DNA of 8,985 nt from contig CADAHD010000076.1 in assembly GCA_902787595.1 (NCBI GenBank), positions 1 through 8,985 on the forward strand, written 5' to 3'. Below are positions 1-6,703 of the stretch, piece by piece; the stretch's first letter is position 1; each line of letters starts with the position of its first letter. This DNA comes from an uncultured Lachnospiraceae bacterium. Lineage in GTDB: Bacteria > Bacillota_A > Clostridia > Lachnospirales > Lachnospiraceae. A model generated the notes under the pieces. The model did no database searches, was not told the DNA's origin, and saw nothing but the letters and a program-made list of their open reading frames with translations. The position numbers and the translations under genes were made by a program.

Positions 1-957
1 CAGCTGCTGTGATGTTGAATTGCCGTTGCCGTTCTGATTCTGTCCGGCCTGATTCTGGGAATTGCTGCCGTTCTGTCCGGCCTGATTCTGAGAATTGCTC
101 TCGGGATCCTGCTCGGGGTCATCGGGATCCTTGGGATCCTGCTGGCTGGGCTGGGATGCATTTTCCCTTGCCTGAACATTGCTAGCCATCTGCGCAAGCG
201 CAGCGGATATATCCTCGTACTTATAATCAAGTCTGTTGGAAGCATTCTGAAGATCTTCCAGACTGTGAGCCTGATCCATCTCTGCCATCGAAGACTGAAG
301 GCTCTCCATCATATTATTCAGCTGCTGTTTTTCGTTTTCGGTCAGGCTTTCCTGATCTATACTCTGTATTTCATCGATAGCTTCTTCTATCTCATCCTTG
401 AGCTCTGCGCTCTCCTGCTCCACTTCATGCTGCTCTTCAGCCACTTCTTTTGCCTTGCTGGGCATCATAAATAATGCGACCATCAAAGCCAGCAGAAGAA
501 GTGGAAATACCAGACGATACCACCCCAGCCTGATAGGTATGATTATCTTCTCCGCTATGTCGCGCAGACGCTGTTCGGCGTCATCTTTCTGGATCTTCGC
601 GATCACGGAAGGCTGTTCCCCTTCCTTCTCCATATTCTCGTATGCTGTGATCACTCTCTCATCCAGTCCAAAGCTGTCTATGCGCCTTGCCGCATGCTTC
701 ATATCCTTTGCGCTGAACCCGCCTATAAGCAGTCCTGCGACCAGTCCTACTACCACCAGACCTATGGCATAATAATGCACATAATAAAAAGGCTTAAAGA
801 TCGCCACCGCTTCCAGTATGCAGGCTGATATCAGACCGATGCATAATCCGTCCAGTCCCCTGCGCAGCATTATCTGGGTATTGATACGTCCCTGAACACG
901 TCTGATAAATGTACTTATGTAATCTTTTCGTTTTTCCTCTTTTTTATCTTTTTTCAT
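1..957 (-). CDS. DUF4175-like membrane coiled-coil protein (C-terminus cut by window edge)
   Basis: The frame is open from an ATG at 957 to base 1 (319 codons) and continues out of the window. The start is supported by GGAGG 8 bases upstream. The N-terminus is highly basic (MKKDKKEEKRKD). Two hydrophobic segments follow at about residues 36-55 and 63-80, then a cytoplasmic-looking stretch with ARRIDSFGLDERVITAYE (about 90-107), and a third membrane segment at about 147-166. Residues about 168-265 are rich in Glu, Gln and Leu and look like a long coiled coil. From about 268 the chain becomes a Pro/Asp then Gln/Asn/Gly-rich low-complexity tail. This layout (paired TMs, a D-x(n)-GL-DER-TA motif, a third TM, a coiled coil) resembles DUF4175-type proteins, which are found beside GldF/GldG-like ABC genes. 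That family assignment is from memory and tentative. It lies 17 bases after the permease gene, so it probably belongs to the same operon. Its function is unknown; a structural partner of the transporter is the natural guess. Confidence 0.75.
   Translation of the reverse strand, partial: MKKDKKEEKRKDYISTFIRRVQGRINTQIMLRRGLDGLCIGLISACILEAVAIFKPFYYVHYYAIGLVVVGLVAGLLIGGFSAKDMKHAARRIDSFGLDERVITAYENMEKEGEQPSVIAKIQKDDAEQRLRDIAEKIIIPIRLGWYRLVFPLLLLALMVALFMMPSKAKEVAEEQHEVEQESAELKDEIEEAIDEIQSIDQESLTENEKQQLNNMMESLQSSMAEMDQAHSLEDLQNASNRLDYKYEDISAALAQMASNVQARENASQPSQQDPKDPDDPEQDPESNSQNQAGQNGSNSQNQAGQNQNGNGNSTSQQL
38..99 (-). repeat. Two 29-bp direct repeats at a 33-bp period in a Gln/Asn-rich tail
   Basis: Bases 38-66 and 71-99 match over 29 bp with a single difference (g versus a near the middle), offset by 33 bp or 11 codons. 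They encode two copies of the 11-residue pattern SNSQNQAGQNG/Q in the C-terminal low-complexity tail of the coiled-coil membrane protein. More copies could lie beyond the left edge. Confidence 0.8.
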
Positions 958-965
958 CCAAAGAG

Positions 966-970
966 CCTCC
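966..970 (-). promoter_or_regulatory. Ribosome binding site of the coiled-coil membrane protein gene
   Basis: On the minus strand this reads GGAGG (within AAAGGAGG), 8 bases before the ATG at 957. It occupies most of the 17-base gap after the permease stop codon. It fixes the start of the partial gene that runs off the left edge. Confidence 0.8.
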
Positions 971-974
971 TTTC

Positions 975-1883
975 TTAACCAAGGGCCACTCCTTTAGCTT
1001 TCTTGGGCTTTTTGCTGCGGATTATATATCCGTGAAGAGGATCGATCCTCCACGCAGCCAGTCTCTGCAATCCCCAGGACATAAGAAGCATCGCCACACC
1101 TGACAAGCATACCCAGCCCCATCCACTCCAGAAACCAATAGGATTTCCGGAGAATATATCATCTCCGCCCAGCATAAGCACGAACATCTCCACTATGGCA
1201 GCTACAGGGTTTATAAGCATCAGCACGGATACTATGCTCCCCGCCGAGGTAAATGAAGCCAGTACTACTATCAGTGTAGGCAATACACTCATCGTGCCTA
1301 CAACAAAATAAAACACATAAGTAAGTATTATGGCGCTGATGGATTTCTTTGTTATCGTCGAAGCAAAGATACCTATCGAACCGGTAAGTATCGCAAATAT
1401 CAAAAAGCCGACCATTGTGATAAGCAGATTTAACCAGCTTAATCCTCCAAGGGTAAATGAGATCGCCATCAGAGGAATGCTGCCTACGATAAATACCATC
1501 ATGCGGATCACAGCCGACCAGACCTTACCGCGCACTATAGCCTTAGGCGTCATTACCGTGGTCAGCAGCAGATCAAAAGTCTGTTTTTCCTTTTCACCGG
1601 ATATAGCCGTAGCCGTGATAACGGGCATAACCAGCGCTATGATACCAAACTGAACAGCCGCCAGTATAGGAAACATCGCCATAAATTCCTGATAGTTCTG
1701 AGTATAACCATAAGTCGAAAACGCATCGAATATGATATATATCGCAAAAAAGAAGATGATAGCCAGCACCACTTCGTATGCAAATATTCCCCAAGCGATC
1801 TTCATGCTTCTGGATATAACTCTCAGGTCCTTTTTTACTATGGGATTTAACCTGATCTTATCAGGCAGCTTAAACTTCACCAT
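975..1883 (-). CDS. ABC-2 type transporter permease (GldF/NatB-like)
   Basis: This is a 302-residue polytopic membrane protein, the likely membrane half of the transporter whose ATPase is encoded just upstream. The N-terminus (NPIVKKDLRVISRSMK, from about residue 13) is the amphipathic, basic lead-in typical of this family. Hydrophobic segments lie at about 31-53, 71-93, 122-146, 148-173, 180-207 and 246-273, with a further hydrophobic stretch at 213-238. Between segments 2 and 3 is SGEKEKQTFDLLLTT (about 95-109), matching the conserved 'GEKE..T.ELLLTTP' coupling motif of ABC-2 permeases. The C-terminus is basic (RSKKPKKAKG). Start choice: an in-frame ATG at 1910 would give 311 residues but has no ribosome binding site. 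The ATG at 1883 has GGGGGG 5 bases upstream and GGAGGAG 15 bases upstream, and it gives the usual family N-terminus. The gene overlaps the ATPase gene by 14 bases, implying coupling. The substrate is unknown. Confidence 0.88.
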   Translation of the reverse strand: MVKFKLPDKIRLNPIVKKDLRVISRSMKIAWGIFAYEVVLAIIFFFAIYIIFDAFSTYGYTQNYQEFMAMFPILAAVQFGIIALVMPVITATAISGEKEKQTFDLLLTTVMTPKAIVRGKVWSAVIRMMVFIVGSIPLMAISFTLGGLSWLNLLITMVGFLIFAILTGSIGIFASTITKKSISAIILTYVFYFVVGTMSVLPTLIVVLASFTSAGSIVSVLMLINPVAAIVEMFVLMLGGDDIFSGNPIGFWSGWGWVCLSGVAMLLMSWGLQRLAAWRIDPLHGYIIRSKKPKKAKGVALG

Positions 1884-3228
1884 TTTCGCCCCCCACAACT
1901 CCTCCGTCATCTGCGGCAGGAGCTTCCGTATCCGTATTTACAGTGCCGGTATCCTCATTGCTCTGCTCTGCATCCATTACCGGCTGCTGCATATTCATTC
2001 CTGTATTCATATCGGGCTGCTGCATATTCATTCCTGTATTCATATCGGGCTGCTGCATGCTCATTCCCGTATTCATTCCGGGCTGCTGCACATTCATTCC
2101 CATGTTCATCCCGGGCTGCTGCATATTCATTCCCATGTTCATCCCGGGCTGCTGCATATTCATTCCCATATTCATCCCGGGCTGCTGCATTCCGTTAAAT
2201 CCCTGATTATTCTGTGTAAAAGGCATACCCGGATTGGGTGTTATAAACGGATTTGCCTGTGTGTTGGTCATCGATGCTGTCCCGGCCGTTCCCGGTGCTC
2301 CGGGCGGCACATTCCCGGAAGTAAGCTGAATAAACAGAGTCTCCAGATTACTCTCTTCGCGTCTGAATCCGCTAACCATAACGCCTGCAGTCATAAGCGA
2401 TCCGATTATCCTGTTAAGCTCCTGGTCATTTCCGTCAAAATTGATGACCATCTCATTCTCACGAAGCGATACCAGACTGATCCCGGGTATTTCTTTAAGT
2501 GCAGTGGCTGCCTGCTGGGAGTCGCTGCTCACCGATATGATCACATGATGATCATTGCGTCCCATGCCCAGGATATCATCCATTTTGCCGGCTGCTACCA
2601 GCCTGCCCCGGTTCATTATACCCATGCTGGTACACATTTCTGCTATATCCGACAGTATATGCGAGCTTATGATAATAGTCTTTCCCATGGAATTAAGGTT
2701 CATGAGCAATTCTTTCATTTCAACCCTTGCCTTGGGATCAAGACCTGACGAAGGCTCGTCAAGCACCAGAAGCTCCGGATTATGCAAAAGAGCCCTGGCC
2801 ACGCACAATCTCTGTTTCATGCCTCGTGAAAGCCCGTCTACATAGGCATCCTCGTTGCCCGAAAGATTGACCAGTTCCAGAAGATCGCCGGTCATCTTTT
2901 TGATATCAACATCATCTATGCCGTATATGGAACCGTAAAACTCCATATATTCACGAACCTTCAGGTTATCATATACCCCAAAGAAATCCGGGACATATCC
3001 GATACAGCGCCTGACAGCCTCTGACTGTCTGCGCAGCTCATATCCCGCTATATATATATTTCCGAAATCCGGTTTAAGCAGACCGCAAAGCATCCTTATG
3101 CTGGTGGTCTTGCCGGCTCCGTTGGGTCCGATAAATCCGAAAAGATCTCCCTTGGGCACATGTAAAGATAAACCATCCACCGCCCTGAAAGAACCATAAT
3201 TTTTTACAAGCCTCTCAAGATAAAGCAT
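1870..3228 (-). CDS. ABC transporter ATPase with a long Met/Gln-rich repeat tail
   Basis: This is a 452-residue protein; relatives usually have about 300. The nucleotide-binding domain occupies residues 1-220: Walker A GPNGAGKTT at 34-42, signature LSRGMKQRL at 133-141, Walker B LLVLDEP at 153-159, D-loop SSGLD at 160-164 and switch histidine H190. At the Q-loop the sequence is GYVPDFFGVYDNL, with Asp81 where most ABC ATPases have Gln. Residues about 225-304 form the small C-terminal domain common in drug/Na+/GldA-type exporters and end in the usual LETLFIQLT. After this comes a 148-residue tail: a Pro/Asn/Gly linker, six copies of MQQPxMNxGMN (347-412) plus a partial seventh, then an acidic end. 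It would energise the adjacent permease on the cytoplasmic face. The start at 3228 is one base after the preceding gene's stop, with GGGGTGG as ribosome binding site. The ATPase role is clear; the substrate and the role of the tail are unknown. Confidence 0.93.
   Translation of the reverse strand: MLYLERLVKNYGSFRAVDGLSLHVPKGDLFGFIGPNGAGKTTSIRMLCGLLKPDFGNIYIAGYELRRQSEAVRRCIGYVPDFFGVYDNLKVREYMEFYGSIYGIDDVDIKKMTGDLLELVNLSGNEDAYVDGLSRGMKQRLCVARALLHNPELLVLDEPSSGLDPKARVEMKELLMNLNSMGKTIIISSHILSDIAEMCTSMGIMNRGRLVAAGKMDDILGMGRNDHHVIISVSSDSQQAATALKEIPGISLVSLRENEMVINFDGNDQELNRIIGSLMTAGVMVSGFRREESNLETLFIQLTSGNVPPGAPGTAGTASMTNTQANPFITPNPGMPFTQNNQGFNGMQQPGMNMGMNMQQPGMNMGMNMQQPGMNMGMNVQQPGMNTGMSMQQPDMNTGMNMQQPDMNTGMNMQQPVMDAEQSNEDTGTVNTDTEAPAADDGGVVGGENGEV
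1981..2190 (-). repeat. 33-bp tandem repeat array (six units plus a 12-bp partial) in the ABC ATPase gene
   Basis: The units are 1993-2025, 2026-2058, 2059-2091, 2092-2124, 2125-2157 and 2158-2190, with a partial at 1981-1992. Units 1993-2025 and 2026-2058 are identical to each other. So are 2092-2124 and 2125-2157, and the next unit (2158-2190) differs from them by one base. The unit at 2059-2091 is the most divergent. The length is a multiple of three, so gain or loss of units keeps the frame. The encoded unit is MQQP(G/D)MN(M/T)GM(N/S). The identical neighbours suggest recent unit duplication. Confidence 0.95.
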
Positions 3229-3229
3229 C

Positions 3230-5155
3230 TCAATCCACCCCGTAAACGCAAAGATATTTATCTTCCGCCACGTTCCCTTTGATCAATTTTTCACTGCCTT
3301 TGCATACGCCTATAACGAAACTGCCATGATCATTCAGCTCATGAGCCGCAAAAAACATCGCCATATAAAGTCTTGCTTCATCATATTCGCCATAGTTGTA
3401 GTACTTCTTTGCCAGATCTTCAAGAGTGCTTTCATTAGAATAACGTTGACGTGACTTGGAATTTATGGTTATTTTATCACCACTTTTAACATTATCTATC
3501 ATGTCATAATATCCATAGCATACCAGGATAACATGATCGAAATCATAATCCGTTCCGTTCTCCAGTTCTCCCACTATCTTGGAATTGTCAAGTTCCAGGC
3601 TGTGCTTCATTCCGCCGCCCGTTAAGCTGTTATCGGCTTTCACCTTAAAATACGCATTATCAAAACCTGAATTGGGTGAATAGAAAAGCTGCATCCCGGC
3701 CGTATTATTGGATGTTTTATACTGATACTGATCTTCTTTTGAATTATGTGAATACATATTTACATAGTTGACCGGGCCGGCAGCTCCGGCATTATCATTC
3801 AGGGTTATGCTCCAGTCATTCCTGTTTGCGGAATAACCCATGATATAATCTGTCTCTTCTTCTTTGCCGTCGGCGTTGACTATGCGCACTGTCGTAAACT
3901 GTCTGCTTCTCATATCAAAACCGCGGCTGATCAAAAATACTAATAGCACAAAGACAAAAGAGATCGCCGGAACGGCAAACCAGATCAATTCCCTCTTCTT
4001 AAACTTCTTAAGGATAAGATAAACGCCGGGACCGACAAGAATAACATAAAAGATCACCATGACGCGAAGCAGCGTGGGACTGAACGTGCTGCGTCCCTGC
4101 ATTACGCCGTAATCGACCTCCATATCATGGGAAGTAAGATGATAATTGCTTCCGGCACTGCTTCCGGAAGACGCTTTTATGCTCGTAAGATTTGTATAAA
4201 GATCCACGCCGAAAAAGCTCTTGTCCAGGTCAGGATCGGAGAGCGAAAAATTAGCCACTACTATGGCGCCTCTGCCTACGATCTGGCTGTGCAGCTCTCC
4301 GTAACAGATCTGATTATATCCCTTCTTGAGAACCAGATCGGCAACCGTGATATAACCTGTATTGGAATAATAGCTGAAACTGGAATAAGTATACTTATTT
4401 CCCAGTTCAAGATTGATGAAGTCCTTATCAAAGGCAGAGAAGCAATGGTCCAGATTACTGCCTGTGCCTATCACCAGCACGCCTCCCAGACGGGTCCACT
4501 CTTCTATCGCCTCTATCTGATCACTCTTTAAAGATGAAAGATCATAATCATCGATAAAAAGGTAACTCATCTGCTTAAGCGTATACCCGTCAGTGAGTTC
4601 TGCCGGCATCATATAAAGACTTGTCCACTTGTCTTCTGCATTGCTGCCGCCATAATATCCCATATTGTAAGGATCAGAAAATGCTTTCTCCAGATAGTCC
4701 AGCCCTGAGCCGCTGTTGCTCAGAATGCCGAACTGCTGTGATGCATTAACGGTAAAGAGCTTCTTCTGTCTGGCCGAATAAAGCTCATTGCCTTTGGTAT
4801 CGACAATCTTTACAGTTGCTTCATAATCCTCAAGATTAACGCCATCCGGCACGGGGATCCCGATAGTTATGTTCTCCGTGGAACCGGAAGCCACAGAAGC
4901 ATATGTTTCATAAACAATGGAGTCATAATAACTGCCATCGCTCATTATAAGCCTTACATACCCTCCAAAATCCTTTCCGTTGTTGGTAACCTGAAGGTAA
5001 ACATATTCTACATCCCCGTCAGCGCTGATACCGGAAGTACTCTTTACATCGAACCCTTCTTCGTCTCCCCCCGCATATGCACTGAAACTTAAAACACATA
5101 CCATCAGCGGCAGCAGTAAAACTGCCCAAAGGATCCTGAAAAGCTTTGCATTCAT
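3230..5155 (-). CDS. Exported GldG/DUF4350-like two-TM membrane protein of an ABC system
   Basis: This 641-residue protein is probably the extracytoplasmic partner of the adjacent ABC transporter. Residues 1-28 are a signal peptide (basic start, hydrophobic core, likely cleavage after AYA). Residues about 45-137 look like a beta-sandwich domain (alternating hydrophobic strands, NITIGIPVP). Residues about 195-231 contain LFIDDYDLSSL followed by EEWTRLGGVLVIGTG, resembling the glutamine-amidotransferase-like fold of GldG/DUF4350 proteins; no catalytic residues are evident. Two membrane helices lie at about 362-383 and 389-409, joined by a short basic loop (KKFKKRE) that should face the cytoplasm, with GPGVYLILKK typical of this group. 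Residues about 410-641 would be outside again, rich in Asn and Tyr. The start ATG overlaps the glgA stop by one base (TGATG), with GGAG 10 bases upstream. The stop lies one base before the ATPase start. The family assignment is by architecture and motif memory, so a precise function is not claimed. Confidence 0.82.
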   Translation of the reverse strand: MNAKLFRILWAVLLLPLMVCVLSFSAYAGGDEEGFDVKSTSGISADGDVEYVYLQVTNNGKDFGGYVRLIMSDGSYYDSIVYETYASVASGSTENITIGIPVPDGVNLEDYEATVKIVDTKGNELYSARQKKLFTVNASQQFGILSNSGSGLDYLEKAFSDPYNMGYYGGSNAEDKWTSLYMMPAELTDGYTLKQMSYLFIDDYDLSSLKSDQIEAIEEWTRLGGVLVIGTGSNLDHCFSAFDKDFINLELGNKYTYSSFSYYSNTGYITVADLVLKKGYNQICYGELHSQIVGRGAIVVANFSLSDPDLDKSFFGVDLYTNLTSIKASSGSSAGSNYHLTSHDMEVDYGVMQGRSTFSPTLLRVMVIFYVILVGPGVYLILKKFKKRELIWFAVPAISFVFVLLVFLISRGFDMRSRQFTTVRIVNADGKEEETDYIMGYSANRNDWSITLNDNAGAAGPVNYVNMYSHNSKEDQYQYKTSNNTAGMQLFYSPNSGFDNAYFKVKADNSLTGGGMKHSLELDNSKIVGELENGTDYDFDHVILVCYGYYDMIDNVKSGDKITINSKSRQRYSNESTLEDLAKKYYNYGEYDEARLYMAMFFAAHELNDHGSFVIGVCKGSEKLIKGNVAEDKYLCVYGVD

Positions 5156-6609
5156 CAGACTTTTTCTCCAATCAGCCAGTCATACATCTCCTGATATTTT
5201 CCTGCGGATACATGCCAGGAGAAATCGACTGCCATATCTCTGTCTATCATTTTATTCCACTCACGGCGCTTGTCGTAGTATATCTTCTCCGCATAACGGA
5301 TAGTCGCAAGCATCTCATGAGCGTTATAATTCATAAATGAAAAACCGGTGCCGCTCGAGTCATACTCGTTATAAGGCTGCACGGTATCCTTTAATCCTCC
5401 GGTCTCACGTACGATGGGCACAGTGCCGTAACGCAGCGCCATAAGCTGTGAAAGACCGCAGGGCTCAAACATCGAGGGCATAAGGAAAGCATCGCACGCA
5501 GCATAAACCCTGTGTGAAAGTTCCTCGGAATAGCAAATATTAGCCGATACTTTCCCGCCGTATTTCCATTCGAAGTGACGGAACATATTCTCGTATCGTT
5601 CCTCACCGGTACCCAGTACCACTATCTGAACAGCATCCTGACAAAGTTCATCCATTATGTAGGCTATCAGGTCAAAGCCCTTCTGGTCGGTAAGCCTGGA
5701 CACGATACCTATCATCATGACCTTCTCATCTTCCTCAAGCCCCAGCTGTTTCTGTAATACTTTCTTGTTCTTTATCTTTTCCTTGCGGAAGTTCTTTGCA
5801 TTGTACTTATAACTGATATAGTTATCCTTTGAAGGATCATATTCATCGTAATCTATACCATTGACAATGCCTCTGAGATCTCCGCTCCTGGCCTTTAACA
5901 GACCGTCAAGCCCCTCCCCGTAGAAAGGCGTCTTTATCTCTTCAGCATAGGTATCTGAAACCGTGGTTATGGCGTCGGCATATACCAGACCGCCCTTTAA
6001 GAGGTTTGCATCCCTGTAGCTCTCCAGCTTATCCGGGGTAAAGAATTCAGCAGGTATGCCTGTGATATCCCTGACCTCTTTGACATCCCATCTGCCCTGG
6101 AACTTCAGGTTATGGATCGTCATGACCGTCTTCATTCTGGTAAAGAGCGGGTTATCCCTGAAACGCTCTTTCAGATACACGGGCACCAGTCCGGTCTGCC
6201 AGTCGTGGCAATGCAGCAGATCCGGCTCAAATCCCAGCAGGGGTATGGCCGATAACGCCGCTTTTGAGAAAAATGCAAATTTTACGATATCATCATAAAA
6301 ATTGCCGCTGTACGGTCTGAACCCGCCAAACATCATCTCATTGTCTATAAAATAATACTTTACGCCGTCAACTTCGGCCTCAAGTATGCCCACATATTCA
6401 TTCTTCCAATGGAAGTCCATGTAAAAGTGGGTCTTGTATTTCATCTTGTCCTTCATTTCCTGAGAAATGCAGGTGTACTTCGGCAGCATTACGCGCACAT
6501 CAAAATACTTCTTGTCGACGCATTTAGGCAATGACCCAACCACATCGGCAAGGCCGCCGGTCTTGATAAAAGGTACCCCCTCGGATGCAATAAAAAGAAT
6601 GTTCTTCAT
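5155..6609 (-). CDS. glgA: Glycogen (starch) synthase, ADP-glucose type
   Basis: This 484-residue GT5 glycosyltransferase transfers glucose from ADP-glucose to growing alpha-1,4-glucan in the cytoplasm. Its length matches the family (about 477 in E. coli). Visible motifs (numbered from the ATG at 6609) are the N-terminal ADP-glucose loop KTGGLADVVGSLP at 16-28, HCHDWQTGL at 133-141, SRLTDQKG at 304-311 carrying the conserved Arg and Lys, and the EPCGLSQLMALRYGT segment at 382-396 with the conserved acidic residue, followed by RETGGLKDTV. Start choice: a GTG at 6669 would add 20 residues unlike any GlgA, whereas the ATG at 6609 begins the standard MKNILFIASE and has GGAGG 7 bases upstream. The 77-base upstream gap carries its own promoter. 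The stop overlaps the next gene's start (TGATG), which ties glycogen synthase to the membrane-protein operon. No other glg gene is in the window. Confidence 0.96.
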   Translation of the reverse strand: MKNILFIASEGVPFIKTGGLADVVGSLPKCVDKKYFDVRVMLPKYTCISQEMKDKMKYKTHFYMDFHWKNEYVGILEAEVDGVKYYFIDNEMMFGGFRPYSGNFYDDIVKFAFFSKAALSAIPLLGFEPDLLHCHDWQTGLVPVYLKERFRDNPLFTRMKTVMTIHNLKFQGRWDVKEVRDITGIPAEFFTPDKLESYRDANLLKGGLVYADAITTVSDTYAEEIKTPFYGEGLDGLLKARSGDLRGIVNGIDYDEYDPSKDNYISYKYNAKNFRKEKIKNKKVLQKQLGLEEDEKVMMIGIVSRLTDQKGFDLIAYIMDELCQDAVQIVVLGTGEERYENMFRHFEWKYGGKVSANICYSEELSHRVYAACDAFLMPSMFEPCGLSQLMALRYGTVPIVRETGGLKDTVQPYNEYDSSGTGFSFMNYNAHEMLATIRYAEKIYYDKRREWNKMIDRDMAVDFSWHVSAGKYQEMYDWLIGEKV

Positions 6610-6686
6610 TACCTTCCCTCCATTATATTGACGGCAACCCTCATAACCCCCGCCGTATTTTTGCTCCACTCCTAATTATACACTAA
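6610..6686 (-). other. 77-base recN-glgA intergenic region (glgA leader)
   Basis: This is the longest gap between genes in the window. On the minus strand it holds the TATAAT box, a G-rich stretch (about 6630-6658, with GGCGGGGG and GAGGG), a weak inverted pair ACGGC...GCCGT (5-bp arms around a 16-base loop) and the glgA ribosome binding site. There is no strong hairpin followed by a T-run, so recN has no visible intrinsic terminator and read-through into glgA is possible. Confidence 0.6.
6617..6621 (-). promoter_or_regulatory. Ribosome binding site that fixes the glgA start
   Basis: On the minus strand this is GGAGG, 7 bases before the ATG at 6609. It favours the 484-residue GlgA over the 504-residue version beginning with GTG at 6669. 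Confidence 0.85.
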
Positions 6687-6703
6687 TCAGCTGTTCTTTG
6701 CAA
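6675..6703 (-). promoter_or_regulatory. Predicted housekeeping promoter of glgA and the downstream operon
   Basis: On the minus strand there is a -35 box TTGCAA at 6698-6703 (4 of 6 matches to TTGACA), a 17-base spacer, and a perfect -10 box TATAAT at 6675-6680. Transcription would start near 6668, about 60 bases before the glgA ATG and just downstream of the recN stop at 6687. The -35 lies inside the last codons of recN and within a perfect 10-bp palindrome, CTTTGCAAAG (6696-6705). The spacing and the perfect -10 are good evidence, but no transcript data are available. Confidence 0.6.

Noticed and set aside
398..772. + strand open frame of 124 codons at the left end
   Set aside because: It is antisense to the clearly coding coiled-coil membrane protein and has no ribosome binding site or known domain.
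1993..2190. Possible CRISPR array (regular 33-bp repetition)
   Set aside because: The repeats are directly adjacent with no unique spacers, and they are in frame inside a coding gene.
1943..2206. + strand open frame encoding CCIFIPVFISG-type repeats
   Set aside because: It is another antisense shadow of the same tandem array; the Cys/Phe/Ile pattern follows from the Met/Gln repeat codons.
1732..2748. Long open frame on the + strand (338 codons) across the repeat array, with HIHS/LLHIHS repeats
   Set aside because: It lies antisense to two clear ABC transporter genes. Its repeats are only the reverse reading of the 33-bp units, and it has no recognisable domain or ribosome binding site.
6622..6627. 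Second TATAAT on the minus strand just before glgA
   Set aside because: It abuts the ribosome binding site, so a transcript from it would lack a usable leader, and no -35 box is evident at the proper distance.
6630..6660. G-rich glgA leader as a G-quadruplex or riboswitch
   Set aside because: The G-runs are uneven with long loops, the only inverted repeat has 5-bp arms, and no known riboswitch core is recognisable in so short a leader.
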